This document shows positions 22,229-35,381 of a stretch of 64,000 nucleotides of DNA, one piece after another. Below the pieces are notes generated by a model. That model made no database searches. It was not told the DNA's origin and saw nothing but the letters and a program-made list of their open reading frames with translations. Location of the stretch: assembly GCA_000320605.2 (NCBI GenBank), contig KB445803.1, positions 876,617 through 940,616 on the forward strand, given 5' to 3'. The position numbers and the translations under genes are program-made. How positions within the stretch are numbered: position 1 is the first letter of the stretch; the number at the start of each line of letters is the position of its first letter. Origin of the DNA: Gelatoporia subvermispora B (Eukaryota; Basidiomycota; Agaricomycetes; Polyporales; Gelatoporiaceae).

Positions 22229-24215
22229 GATGGAGGACGGGGGCTCGCAGGAGTTGCGATGGCCTGTCTCCGGAAGCTGTATCGGCCTTTAAATGTTCGT
22301 CGTACATTCATGGGACAATGTATAATGCAACGACCTCTGGTGTGGTGATTCATGTATGCATAGACTCGGGATTAAAGACTCAGGGTCAGACAGAATCCAA
22401 AAGTCCGATGCTCCCATACAGAGCCACAGGATTCCAGTGTCCCAGGAAAGTGATTAGCCACTGAGGGAGGGGGGCTCTGGCGGCCAAAGCGCTCGAGTCT
22501 TGACATCATGTTCATTACACCGGTTTTGCCGAGTCCCAGAGGTGGCTATCGGAGCCATTGGAAAGAGTATAATGCACTCGCCAACCAACCAAATCGTACG
22601 GGGAAACTCAACTGGTGTACAGACCACTGGCAGTCGCAGACACGCCCATTAGATTTTGTGCCACAGTCGGCACAACTCTACGTCCGATGAGAACACAGAG
22701 CGTCAGCTTGATTCTAGCGTGAAAGCCACCTCCACGCCGAGCAGATGTATTCGATCGCGCTGGCGTGGTTCATGCATAGGGCCGAGGGTGGTGGACACGA
22801 CGAGAGCATTGAGCGGTGCGTGAGCCCATTACTACCAGTCAGCGACTGATCGTGCACTGGTGTTCGACAGCTCAGTCAGAATTGCCATGACACGTAGCGG
22901 CTGTAGAGTGCATCGGATACGTGCCACAGGGCTTGTCAACATTCAGACACAGACTGGTACCTAACAAATTGTCTTCAGCGTGGTTAATCAGGCTCAAATG
23001 CTGTTGATGGGGCCTGAAAGAACATGCCAGGTGCCTTGTAACTTGAGGGAAAAATAAGCTGGTCCAAAGGCCGTAAAGGAATGGTCGACGTTGAAGCGGA
23101 TGTCCTAGCCGTTAGAACGACCACAGCAGGAAAGGGCGTAGACACGGCGTGCATGGGCCTAGGTCACGGATAGCTCGATGGAACAATAGGTGGATGACCA
23201 AAAGTAGAGCTTCAGACATGTAGACAGGAAATCGATGGAATCGATAGACCTCGTCCGAGTCAGAAGTTCGGAGCGAGCGCTCTCACTTGCTCAGCTGTTC
23301 GCCACGTATAAGGGAGCGCTTGTGTGCTTGACGAGCACTCGACATCTCCATTCTTCGGCGTCCAGCTGCCCCCGATGTTTGGCAAACTGTGTCATATCAG
23401 CATGACGAATGAGCCGCTGCGTTTCTCGGCCTGTGAGACGCAAGCCATCTCGTGCAGAATCAGTCCTGAACAGATTCGTAGCGAGACTCCGGGGTAGAAG
23501 ATTTGTGCGCTGCTCTTGGATAGTCGCACAAGCTCTGCCAGTGAATCAGTCGGATGTGATGAGTGTACGCGCTAGAGAGCTTGACACCCAACTGAGCCGG
23601 CCCGCGCAGTGATGGCAAGGACGCGCGCAAGTTCGCGAGGGTACTAGAGGTGAATTCGACCTGCTCTGGTGATGAGTTGGAGGGGGTGTGCAGAGAGCCG
23701 ACGCCAGCGCGGTGTCCCAGAATATGAGCCCGCGTATGCAGCAGACCCGAGCATCGCGCTGGCTGTACATGAGCGTGAGTCCGCTGCGACGAGCAGTGTG
23801 CGCGCCGCCACGTCGCGCTGATTCTGTTGCACAGCACCGTCGCCCGCGCCGACCTGTCGCCGTGGTTGCTCACCAAAGCGCAGAGTGTGGACGGGCGAGA
23901 GCTTGACGCGCGGGCACGTGCGCACGAACGAACCACGCCTCCGTCGAGTCCGCTACGCTATCCCGCCCCGCATCTCTCGCCTCGCCCCGCCATCTCTCGC
24001 CTCACCCTTCCCTCCCTCTCCCACCCTCCCTTCTTCCCACCCGCCCCTTACGTTTTCGCCTCCCACGAACGAGCCCGCGGCTCCCAGCAACAATTCCTCG
24101 CAAACGCCGGTTCCGATTCTGTGAGCACGCCCCGCCCGCCCGTCTTGTTTGCTTCCGCGACGCGCTGACCCTGATCGCTGTGCGCGCCACGCTCCCCGCG
24201 ATCGCGCGAGCAGCC
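22229..24215. other. Unit 4 flank, partial unit 5 and Rho gene upstream region
   Basis: Contains the CAGATGTATTCGATCG block near 22743, the repeated block from about 23530 to 23800 and its continuation to about 23960. It then runs directly into a pyrimidine-rich promoter and 5' UTR stretch of the Rho GTPase gene. No gene recognised. Confidence 0.55.
22288..22293 (-). promoter_or_regulatory. TATA-like TTTAAA of RNase copy 4
   Basis: 60 bp upstream of the start codon. Confidence 0.5.
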
Positions 24216-25133
24216 ATGTCTAGCGGGCCCCCGCGAAGACCAGACGTCAAGCGCAAGCTCGTCGTCGTCGGCGACGGTGCGCGGCCTTTGTCTGCGCCCC
24301 CGCGCGCCGTGCTCACTGACCGCGTCCTCCAGGCGGGTGCGGCAAGACGTGTCTGCTGATCGTCTACGCCGAGAACCGCTTCCCCGAGGTGCGTCTCCCC
24401 CGCCACGCCTCGGGCCCTGCGCGACTGACCGCCCGCAGGCGTACGTGCCGACCGTGTTCGAGAACTACGTGACGCAGGTGCAGTTCGACGGGAAGCTCGT
24501 CGAGCTCGCGCTGTGGGACACAGCGGGGCAGGAGGAGTACGACCGCCTCCGCCCGCTCAGCTACCCCGAGTCCAACGTCATCCTCATCGTCTTCTCCGTC
24601 GACTTCCCCGCGAGCCTCGCGAACGTGCAGGACAAGGTGCGTCCCCGCCCCCGCCTGAGCGCGTTTTCACGTGTCTGATTGGTCTCGCCGCCCGGTACGT
24701 GACTGTTATACATCATCTGCATCGCCATCTCCCTACCCGCTACGCCACACCACGCTGCTCGCCCCTGCTACACGCCCGATCATCTCATCTCGTACCCATC
24801 TGCCCATCTGCTTCTTCCTGTTTTCTACCGCCCCCTCGCTAGTGGTACCCGGAAGTGGCGCATTTCTGCGAAGGCGTTCCATTAATCCTTGTTGGCACGA
24901 AGATCGATCTACGACGAGACGAGCAAACGCGACGCATGCTGTCTGCCCAGGGCCAGATACCGATAACACCAGAGCGTGGTCAGGCCGTCGCGAAGGAGAT
25001 TGGCGCAAAATACGTCGAGTGTTCCTCCAAGACTGGTGCCGGTGTGCAAGAGGTCTTCCAACTCGCTCTGAAGGAGAGCTTGCGCGGCCGCTGGGGCAAG
25101 ATGGTGCGCAAGAAAGGGTGCGTCATTGCGTGA
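24216..25133 (+). CDS. Rho-family small GTPase, 201 aa
   Basis: Membrane-anchored GTP switch of the Rho family, controlling actin and cell-wall polarity. Exons: 24216-24276, 24333-24388, 24439-24636, 24843-25133 (606 nt). Motifs in order: P-loop [10 protein letters not shown], switch [10 protein letters not shown], switch [23 protein letters not shown] (NKxD equivalent with Thr first), ECSSKTG (SAK equivalent), a Rho insert region ([18 protein letters not shown]), a basic tail and the CaaX box CVIA. The last intron (24637-24842, 206 nt) is unusually long for this window. The sequence looks closest to Rho1/Rho4-type proteins; I cannot fix the subfamily by eye. Confidence 0.88.
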
Positions 25134-25368
25134 CCGCACAAACGAGGCGCCGCTATATAGCCTGGACGAGGACGAGCCGGCAGGAGGATGACGGCGCGGT
25201 GCGCTGTAAATAGGGCACGACACGACACGATATGGCACAGGGGAGAGGCGGATGCGCGGCGCACGCGCGTATATCATCATGGACGAGGCTTTGATCTATC
25301 GGCAGCATATCCAGCAGTAGACCTGTCCGCTATGCACTGTACTGACACTGTTCCAATGTTTGTTTATA

Positions 25369-26063
25369 TCATTCTGTTTTGGTGCGGGAAGTGTGCAGAC
25401 GGCGCGCGGTGCGCAAAGCGACGGATCCGAGGTAGAAGAACATGAGGAGCATGACACCGAATGTGCCGACGTCGACGAAGGAGAGGTCAGCGACTCGACC
25501 CACCGGTATGGTGAGCTCTGCGGGCGACGACGACGCGTTGTGTGGTATGACAGTGAATTGTGACTCTTTGAACGCGTTCTCGGGTATATAGGACGCGAGC
25601 AAATTCGGCGTTGCATGCTGCTCGCCTGTGACACTGTGAGGGAAGGGTCACAAATGCTCGGGATGGGCTCACCGACAACGGGACACGCCCAGAATCCTGT
25701 AGGCTCCCTCAAAGTTATCGTCGTATATGCACTGTCAGATTCCGAAGCTGGTGTGCCGTAACGCGCATGCAGGGGCACGTCCACGGTCAGCTCGGTGGTA
25801 TCAGCCGGCGGAACGTCAATGGTCAGAAGGAGGACGGAGCCAGCCGAGTCGATGGCGAATACTGGCAGTTCGAGGTCAGAGGAGCCGTTGAGGGTAAAGG
25901 TGAAGCCGTCGCGCTGCGCGAGCTGGTAGGGGTCGGCGTAGACGTGGGGCGGGAGGTCGTGCACGAGGTGGAGGGTGCAGCCCGCACGCGGCGCGTCGAG
26001 CGCGATGCGGGTGGTGTACACGACGTGGAAGCCAGTGCCCGAGAGCGTCGACGAGAGAGACAT
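25369..26063 (-). CDS. pbn1: PIG-X/Pbn1-like subunit of GPI mannosyltransferase I, 215 aa
   Basis: ER membrane cofactor that stabilises the PIG-M mannosyltransferase in GPI-anchor synthesis. Exons: 25673-26063 and 25369-25625 (648 nt, phase 1). The luminal part has the family pattern CTLHLVHDLPPHVYADPYQL, LELPVFAIDS, a V-P-L-H-A-R-Y-G-T-P stretch, and PTGFWACPVV. A single C-terminal membrane helix (TFGVMLLMFFYLGSVAL) and a short basic tail follow. It starts 265 bp from the divergent PFK2/FBPase gene and is convergent with the Rho gene. No cleavable signal peptide is evident with this start. Confidence 0.75.
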
Positions 26064-26328
26064 GGTGCTATGTAGATACTCCGGGCGCGGTCGACGACGC
26101 AAGGAGGAGGCGAGGGGGTCGTGAGAGCGGACCGGGTCGGGCGGGCCTAGCCTATCGGGGGACGGCGGAAACAACGTGCTCGACATAACATCCCCGCCAA
26201 CGTGCCCGCGCGCGTTGTCCGCTTCTCCCCTCCCATCTGCACACCCTCCTGCCTATCTCGCCCCCATCACCGCAGATTACGTCGTGCTATCGCTCCTCGC
26301 TATACATAAGCCCCCAGCGCCCGCCGCC
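26064..26328. promoter_or_regulatory. Shared divergent promoter of the pbn1-like and PFK2/FBPase genes
   Basis: 265 bp between two divergent start codons. It is G+C-rich with pyrimidine tracts on the + strand and no clear TATA box other than CTATACATAAG at 26298. Confidence 0.45.
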
Positions 26329-28772
<2,444 letters not shown>

Positions 28773-29033
28773 ACACATATCTCGCAAGCTGGACCAATCG
28801 AGCACCGTTTGCATCTCAAGTTTGCATATCAAGGAACCTCCAAGCGGACCAGATGGTGCCATGTCGCTGGCATTACCACTGCTGTACGATTATAATAGAT
28901 CCATCCTGGTACATTACCCTCGCATCTGTACTGTTACACAGCAACAATATACACCTTGCGCCTACTGATTTTTGCGCGTCGCGCATGTCGTCTGGTCCGG
29001 GCAGCCGAGCGCGTCGAAGACTACTGTTGGCGC

Positions 29034-30869
29034 TTACGGGCTGAGCGCGATGCCGTGCTCGAGGGCGAAGCGCTCGTCGGCGAATTGGACGTTGTCGACG
29101 GTCTCGAGTGTGACGTTCCCCGCGGGCATGCCGCGCCGGCGGTTGAGCCAGAACCACTTGAATCCGACGTGGTACTGCACCGCGGGACCCCAGCGCTGCG
29201 CGAGCGAGTTCGTCTGGTCCGCCCAGCCCTCCCACTCGAAGAAGCGCGGCGGGCCGTCGAGGCAGTTGCTGCAGCGGCCACGCACACGTCAGCATCCACA
29301 TCGGACATGCACGCCAGTCAAGGACAGGAGTACGCACAAGTGCAGCATGCGCGGGACGACGGCCTCGCCGGCGTGGGGCGTGTCGTGCGTGTGGAGCATC
29401 GCGCCGGCCTGCGCGGCCTCGCGCGCAGCGTCCGCGCCGAGCCCCGTGCGGTACATGTCCATCAGGCAGCTCGACACCTCCCAGTCGAACGGCAGGTGCG
29501 CCGCGAGCCCGCGGTAGAAGTCCACGAGCGCCCACCAGTAGCCCTGGTCGCCGAGCTTCACGCCCGCGTAGTGCCCCGTCGCGGGCGCGGGCGCGCCGAA
29601 CATCGCGCGGAACGCGCGCGGCGCGAGCGCGCGCTGCGGCGCGGGTGCGCCCGGGAGGAAGGCCGCGGCGAGTAAGGCGGGGTCGGTGTAGTCCGGCTCG
29701 GGGGAGGCGGGGGAGGGGGAGGCGGCGCGGAAGTAGGCGGAGTCCATGAGCCGGACGGCGCGCAGGCGCGCGAGGTCGAGGAGCATGACGCAGGAGCAGA
29801 TGCGGTTCGCGTGGTGCCACTCGGGCGCGCTCTGGTCGGGGTGCGTCGGGACCGCGAGCGCGGCGGCGGGCCCGAGCGTGTCGAACACGTCCCAGAGCGC
29901 GGCGGCGTCCGAGATGAAGAGCGCGTCGGTGTCGACGAAGATCGCGCGCGTGACGGAGGGCGGGAGGATCTCGTGGATGAAGAGCTTCATCAGGCCCGCT
30001 GGGAGGGGGTGAGCGGTGCTACGGGCGAGACGAGGAAGACGGGGACGCACGGACGCCGGCGGAGTGGTCGGTGGTGATCGCGCCTTCGCGTTCAATGCGG
30101 GCGGTCATTTGCTCCCAGGTCGGGCGGTAGAACCGCACGAGGAGCGGGTGGGCGGGGCGCTCGACGAGGGAGAGGCGGTACCGCAAGAATTTCTCCGCGC
30201 CGTTGTCGCAGATTATATGGAATTCGACCGGCCGCGACGCGTACATCAGGATCGACTACGTACAGACACCAGTCAGTTTATGCGCCGAGATGAGGTTCAA
30301 GGGTGCTGTGCCATATAGCAGCGCGTTCGCATGTCCAGTAAAGAAACATAGCGACTCTTGTGTGTCATGACCGAACATACCTTCATGAGCATGGCCCCTT
30401 CGCTAGCAGAATCGTCAGACCACATTATGAGTGAGAAGACAATAGGTTCTGGGCCGGGAGGATCCGCCACATCAGAGCTCGATGAAGTGGACTCAGGCCG
30501 GGCATCCGGGTTCACGGCAGACGCGTCCGGAGACTTGTCAAAGTTGTCAGTGAGATCGATATGTGTCCGGGAGTCATCATGAGTATCAATGTAAGGGATA
30601 TCAGGAGGCGCTGCCTCTGGTGGGTTGTACTGCGGGTGCACGACAGGCACGTGGACTTGCACGGGTGCTTCCATGTCCTCGACCACTGCCCACGTTACTG
30701 GATCGTTATGCGGCGATTGGAAGAAATAAAGCAGCGAGGCGAAGAAGGTGAGGGAGATGGCGGCGAGGGCTACGCGTCGGGGAAGGTGCGGGCGGCGACG
30801 AAAATCTTTTGCACGCCAGAAGGGAGAGGTCGGATTGTCGAGCTCTGCAACGTCATGATAGTAGGACAT
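29034..30869 (-). CDS. LARGE-like glycosyltransferase (GT8 type), type II membrane protein, 529 aa
   Basis: Golgi-type glycosyltransferase; the acceptor is unknown to me in fungi. Exons: 30381-30869, 30051-30255, 29338-29998, 29034-29268 (1590 nt). A short cytosolic N-terminus is followed by one membrane helix (RVALAAISLTFFASLLYFF, about 32-50) and a Ser/Pro-rich stem. The catalytic domain contains FHIICDNGAEKFL, LMKLFIHEILP, the DxD motif in FVDTDALF, KLGDQGYWWAL and MLHFNCLDGPPRFFEWEGW. It is convergent with the PFK2/FBPase gene. The middle exon is extremely G+C- and alanine-rich (about residues 270-340), unlike the rest. Confidence 0.8.
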
Positions 30870-32560
30870 TGTGCATTCCTGAGATGTTCGAGGAGGCTAG
30901 ATGTGGGGAGCACCGTCGCGGTTTCAAGCAAAGAGTGGAATGAGCTGGAAGCTAGGAAATCCCAGAACAAAACAGAGCGCGACAGCGAAAAGAGAGAGGT
31001 TGCGGCTAGCGAAGGTGACGGAGGCTGAGGCGATAGTCGGACTGGCAGGAGGTGTGATGAGGATGCGGATGCGGACAGACCAATGCCTGTTTAGTTCGGG
31101 CGCATGCTGCTACTAAAATTAACACCGGGACGACGACTGGGACTGGACAGACGTCCTCCGTTTGAGGCAGCCATCATGGCGACAGCAGCGGAAGAAGCTT
31201 TGCCGGTGGCGCAGATGCCCAATCGGGCAAATGGGCGGGTCTAGTCTCGTGACCAGACATTCGGAGCTAGAATCGGAGTGTCCTTCATCGGGTCGTTCCG
31301 AGCTCCTGAACGTCTGGTGGCTTTGCCCTCGTGACTCCCGGGTTGGTGACATACGTGATGCCCCCATACCAACATCTGGGACTCGCCCCACTCCTATCCA
31401 GTCGCATATTGCCCGTTTAGGGCGCATAGGCGTATAGCAAGGTCCCTGATTTAGATAGTACTGCATACTTTGCGCACGCGCTATGCGCGGATGCGATAGG
31501 ATCCATAGGATATGATAGATGCTGCCGCCACAGAGCTCATAGTCTGCATAGGGCTCTCGGGTGCAGCCCCCCATTCACTTTCCCAATAGATTACTATTAC
31601 TATTCTATTCAAGCCGTGGTTTCACTTAATACATTCCCAAAGCTTTATTTGAATGACGCATACAATCATTGTTAGGAGGATAGCATACATATGCAGTGTG
31701 ATACACATTGTGTTTGTTACTACTGAGACAGCCTACTACTCCCACCAGGCGAAATGCATCTCACTGAGCAGGTTCTTGCGGGTTTCTATTGACGGCGACC
31801 CGGATTCTGAGTCATTACCCGAGTCAACGATATCTGCGTTCGTGCTGCCTGAGCAATTGTCAGCGAGACTCATCTCTTACTGATGCTTGAGCCTGTAAGA
31901 CTCACCGACAGACTTTGAGGAGATCTCAGTGAAAGGTCTCGCATGCTTTCGAGCCAGACTGGATGGTGTACTTCTCTCATTCCTTCAATGTATAGAGCAA
32001 GTCAGCGAAACATGTGCTGTATGGTGTCTCCGAGAACTTGACGGCTTGGTGCATGCCTGTCTTCCATTCATCGATTGCACAGTGTATCTGACTCTGAATC
32101 TTAGCATCTACTGACTGCAGTGCAGATATGTAGTGGATACTGCACGTACCACTGCGAGCGTGAGAGCAATTAACACCAGAGGCATCCCACCCTCGAAGTA
32201 CTCTGGGTACTTGTAACCTGCGGTAATACCGGATATGTGCCGTCCCAGGGAATCGCTATAGGACTAACCACTGCGTGCCTCCCACCACACCGGGGAAGGA
32301 GCGGGGAGACAGCAGAACATAAGCCGGAATTGGTGCCCCACACTGCAAGCATCACATCCAGGGCATGACACAGGGCCTCGCCAGACGTGTACATAGAACC
32401 CACGGAACACAATCCAGAATGAACGCCTCAGCATCACTGGGCGGTGGAGGCTGACTGCTACACGGAATTTGCACCAGAGCCCTTTGGAGATGAAGCGGGG
32501 GTGGGAAGGGGTATTAATTCCGAAGGAGCACAATGCGATTTCTACGACAGTTCGGTCTAC
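30870..32560. other. Intergenic; contains a dispersed-repeat copy, no gene recognised
   Basis: The start is the LARGE-like gene's upstream region. 31230-31360 matches, in inverted orientation, a repeat at about 36920-37040. 31600-32100 is A+T-richer with no conserved frame. Some frames at 32160-32560 (minus) could belong to the 3' part of the neighbouring gene, but I see no supporting splice structure. Confidence 0.5.
31230..31360 (-). repeat. Dispersed repeat copy A
   Basis: Shares AGTCTCGTGACCAGA, CGGAGCTAGAATCGGAGTGT and TTGGTGACATACGTGATG with the inverted copy at about 36920-37040. The first half also matches 48964-49015. Confidence 0.7.
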
Positions 32561-33615
32561 CTAGTCACGGGGTGCGTCTACGCAATGCCGCCCCTTATAC
32601 GCGGGAGCAGGCTCGACACTGCCCTCGACGTCCTTGGCGGGCCAGTCCTCGAAAAGCAATCCCGCCAGGCACATAAGGCATTCGTCGAGTTCTCCAAATA
32701 CCAGCATGCGGCAGGGCGGAGCACCTGAGTGCGCGCAGAGTAAACTGAGATAATGGTGGGCCCTCCGGAATAATTCCCAGTCTACATCGGCTGCGCAGAA
32801 GGGTTAGATAAGGCTGCATCCGAGTCTGTCAAAACACCTACGACCAAACATCTCTATGATTTCGTCGAGCAACAGCGAGCACTCATGCATGCACTCCGGA
32901 AGGGGCTCGTATGCTGGGCGCCAGAGATGAAGGCGTTCCGAGAAGAACAACATCCCGGGAGCGTCATGGATGCGGGTTAACCTGAAATCGAGGTGCGTGG
33001 TGATACTGGAGACCTCTCGGAGCAAGAAGGACAAGGGGACCAGAACACCGGTGCTTCGAAGCAACTGCACGTAGCTGTCGAAAAGCGTCTGACCCCGGAG
33101 CGGTGTCAATTAAGGAGGGGGACTTGGCGGGGCGGGTGACGACTCACCACAAGGGTCCGGGTCTGACCTGCCCATCCAAGCCATAGATGGATCTTGTCCA
33201 GGTCGAACACAGGCTCACGCTGAACTTCAGAACAAAGCAACATGCCGGCGGCATTGTATTCTTCAAGTACCTGCATGATGGCAGACGGAGAAAGACACGA
33301 GCAGAGGAAAGGAGCGGTGGAGGCCATTGGAAGCGCAGCAGCAGAGGCAGAAATGGGGGGAACTCTGGGAAGAGACTGGAGGGGAGGTGGGGCCCGGGAA
33401 AGGGCTTGAAATACGTCCTCAACGGCCCCTCGTAGGGCACGCATCACAGAATCAGCCGGAAGCGCATCAAGCCGGTCCACAATGTTTCGGGAACTCATCA
33501 CCGAGGGCGCAACAAGGTGACAGGGAAGAGTGCGACGGGGGCGACTGCGTACCATGACGCACCGGAGGGGAAAATATCGCCTCCACACCAAGGGCGTGGG
33601 CGGTCGATATACCAC
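32561..33615 (-). CDS. Unrecognised protein, about 314 aa, three exons
   Basis: I do not recognise the family. Exons: 33148-33615, 32842-33088, 32561-32790 (945 nt in phase). Splice signals are good: GTG|GTGAGT with GGGGTCAG, and GTAGGT with a TCTAACC branch point and CTGCGCAG. The first exon has an alanine/proline-rich middle. The second encodes a hydrophobic, mostly helical stretch (FDSYVQLLRSTGVLVPLSFL, then LLLDEIIEMF). The third is cysteine-containing (CRMLVFGELDECLMCLAGLL). No signal peptide or clear domain. The start used is the first ATG of the open frame and lies 13 bp from a 60-bp minisatellite. The real start may be a later ATG (residue 21 or 40). Confidence 0.5.
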
Positions 33616-33628
33616 ACGAAGGAATCAT

Positions 33629-33898
33629 GGAACAGCGGCTCCGATGAAGAGGAGAATACGAGTCACCATGCACTGGCGCGGAAGCGACATGGAACAGCAG
33701 TTCTAGCGATGGGTGATGCGATATATAGTGCAGCAACACGAATGCGATACGGAACAGCGGTTCCAGCGACAAGCGATGCGATTCACCGTGCAGCGGCACG
33801 GATGCGACGTGGAACAGCGGTTCCAGCGGAAAGCAGGAGATGACCCACACAGCGGCACAGATATCACACGAAACAGGGGTCCTGGCGACAGGCAGCAC
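33629..33898. repeat. 60-bp minisatellite, about 4.5 copies
   Basis: Units begin GGAACAGCGGTTCCAGCGA at about 33629, 33691, 33751, 33811 and 33870 (62, 60, 60 and 59 bp). Each carries GATGCGAY and CGTGCAGCGGCACG-like parts. Outer units are more degenerate than the two central ones. It lies at the 5' edge of the unrecognised gene. Confidence 0.85.
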
Positions 33899-34389
33899 GA
33901 CTACTTACAGGGTGGGGCAGAGGTGAGGAGGAAATGAAGGTTCCCTTCTGGGGGCAACCGGACCCACAGCGGGGGGAAAAGTGTGCGGTTGCGAGGGTCG
34001 AAACAGGAGGGAAAATATAGCGGAGGAGGGGAGAGGAGAAAGGGGGCCCTTCCCGACCCCCCCTCGGTAGGGACACAATACTCAGGTCTTAGGATTTCGC
34101 ATCTGGGAGTAGTCTCACACATGGACACATATTCAATCTAATTTCGTTGACCTTTCAGAACTCGATTCGTAAATCACTGGAGAAGCCCGCGCGGCGTGCA
34201 GAAGAGTACCCGGAAGTGCCTGCGCTGTCTCTGAGTGTGGGGCGAAGAACCTCCGTATTCTTGCAGAAGTCCCTATCCCTTACTGTCCTCTTCCTGACTC
34301 CCACAAACCTGGGAGGTCGTATTCGATTTCCACTGCACCCTACCCCAAGCATTATACCGCATTGCTGCTCGGGCTGTCTATAAAAAACA
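33899..34389. other. Purine-rich stretch, no gene seen
   Basis: G+A-rich tract on the + strand to about 34070, then unremarkable sequence. No conserved frame. Confidence 0.5.
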
Positions 34390-34960
34390 CCTTGGTAATC
34401 ACATCGGTAATGATGGGGTTATGGCAGAAGCCTTGTTGTCTCTCAATGTCCTGCAATGTCGTCACTGTTAGTCACAGAACTGGGTCCCATGAGCGTGTAT
34501 GAAACTTACCGGATGGGCGAAAGTGACGTCTTCTAGCAAATGTGCTACAACTGCACGGTTTTGTTGTTTGGTGAGTTCGGCATTGGGGTCTCGCTTCTGC
34601 ACAGGCTTCAGGCCATAATGTGCTGGTACCAAGGCTCGAGCAGCTTTCTTGAGGTCTTCACGAACCTGGTATGCACGAGTGATGATCTACACTGAGGTCA
34701 AGTCAGCAGGGAATGTTGTACTGATGATCACATACCAATAAGTGTGCCTGTTCATCCGGCTGGAACTCTGGATCAAGGACATCATACATCTACTCCTCAC
34801 AGCCCACTTCCCACTCCTCCATCAGCATGTTGTCTTTCTCGTTGTCGGTTGGCCATGGCACTGTAGTACATAGCAGAAGCTTAAAGTGTTTGTACGCCAC
34901 CTTGATGATCCAGTAGTGCTTGGGCTTATGTAATTTGAGCAGGCATGCACTGCGGCCAGG
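34390..34960 (-). pseudogene. Decayed DUF6532-type gene fragment
   Basis: Minus-strand segments read WIIKVAYKHFKLLL, IITRAYQVREDLKKAARALV, PAHYGLKPVQKRDP and NAELTKQQNRAVVAHLLEDV. The order and pattern resemble DUF6532 proteins, which include the intact gene at 59888-61925. There is at least one in-frame stop (near 34793) and no full frame. It lies head to head with a Plavaka C-terminal fragment. Confidence 0.55.
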
Positions 34961-35381
34961 TCAAGGTAAGCTGCATCTTAAAGAAAATGATGGCGGCTGA
35001 CCTGGGTTGCATTTAGGTCTTCGCGTGGCTCATGTCTGTGTGATCTTCACAGTGCCAGTCTCCTACCCTCAAGTTACACAAGTTCGACCACATGAGGCCC
35101 TGGCTTACATTGAATGGTTCACCCCATTTCAGCACGTGGATCCGGCCTCAGGGTTCTGGATTGTGAGCCCGTCGACTCGAAGACATGGGCTGTATGGTGA
35201 GATTGTGGCAGTGTCACGGCTGGCACGCAATTGCTACCTTCTACCAAAGTTTGGTTGTGAAATGGACTTCTGTTGGACATCTGAGAATGTGACGGAGTTA
35301 TGCGAGACTTTCTATGTTAATCCTTACATAGATGCACATTCTTTTTGTATGTTGCAATGCAGACAATTTGGTTACATTTAG
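34961..35381 (+). pseudogene. Plavaka-type transposase C-terminal fragment
   Basis: The open frame 35007-35381 contains LAYIEWFTPFQHVDPASGFW, EIVAVSRLARNCYLLPKFG and FYVNPYIDAHSFCML. These match, block by block, the C-terminus of the transposase at 50439-50950 (LAYVEWCTPI, EIVAVDRIVRACHFMPQF, FYLNPYIDMHMYGML). The rest of the transposase is absent, so this is a deletion remnant. Confidence 0.75.

Larger units (their letters stand above)
8680..23960. repeat. Tandem segmental duplication: four RNase units plus one partial
   Basis: The same order of non-coding blocks recurs. One block begins near TCGGATGTGATGAG (14050, 16885, 20640 degenerate, 23550), followed by a G+C-rich block containing GCGCTGGCTGTACATGAG or close variants. 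A block around 8750, 14450, 17290, 21050 and 23910 comes next, then an RNase T1-like gene on the minus strand, then an upstream block containing CAGATGYATT (13348, 16160, 19427, 22743). Approximate units are 8.68-14.04 (enlarged by a 2.9-kb LTR element), 14.04-16.88, 16.88-20.6, 20.6-23.5, and a partial unit 23.5-23.96 next to the Rho GTPase promoter. Copies differ by many substitutions, so the duplication is old. Confidence 0.8.

Noticed and set aside
26176..26328. Earlier in-frame ATG for the PFK2/FBPase gene at 26176
   Set aside because: It would place the N-terminus in the shared divergent promoter, with no conserved residues. The ATG at 26329 has the better context (GCCGCC before it).
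28873..29820. Long Arg/Ala/Pro-rich frames overlapping the LARGE-like gene
   Set aside because: They are other-frame shadows of an extremely G+C-rich exon; the glycosyltransferase frame carries all the conserved motifs.
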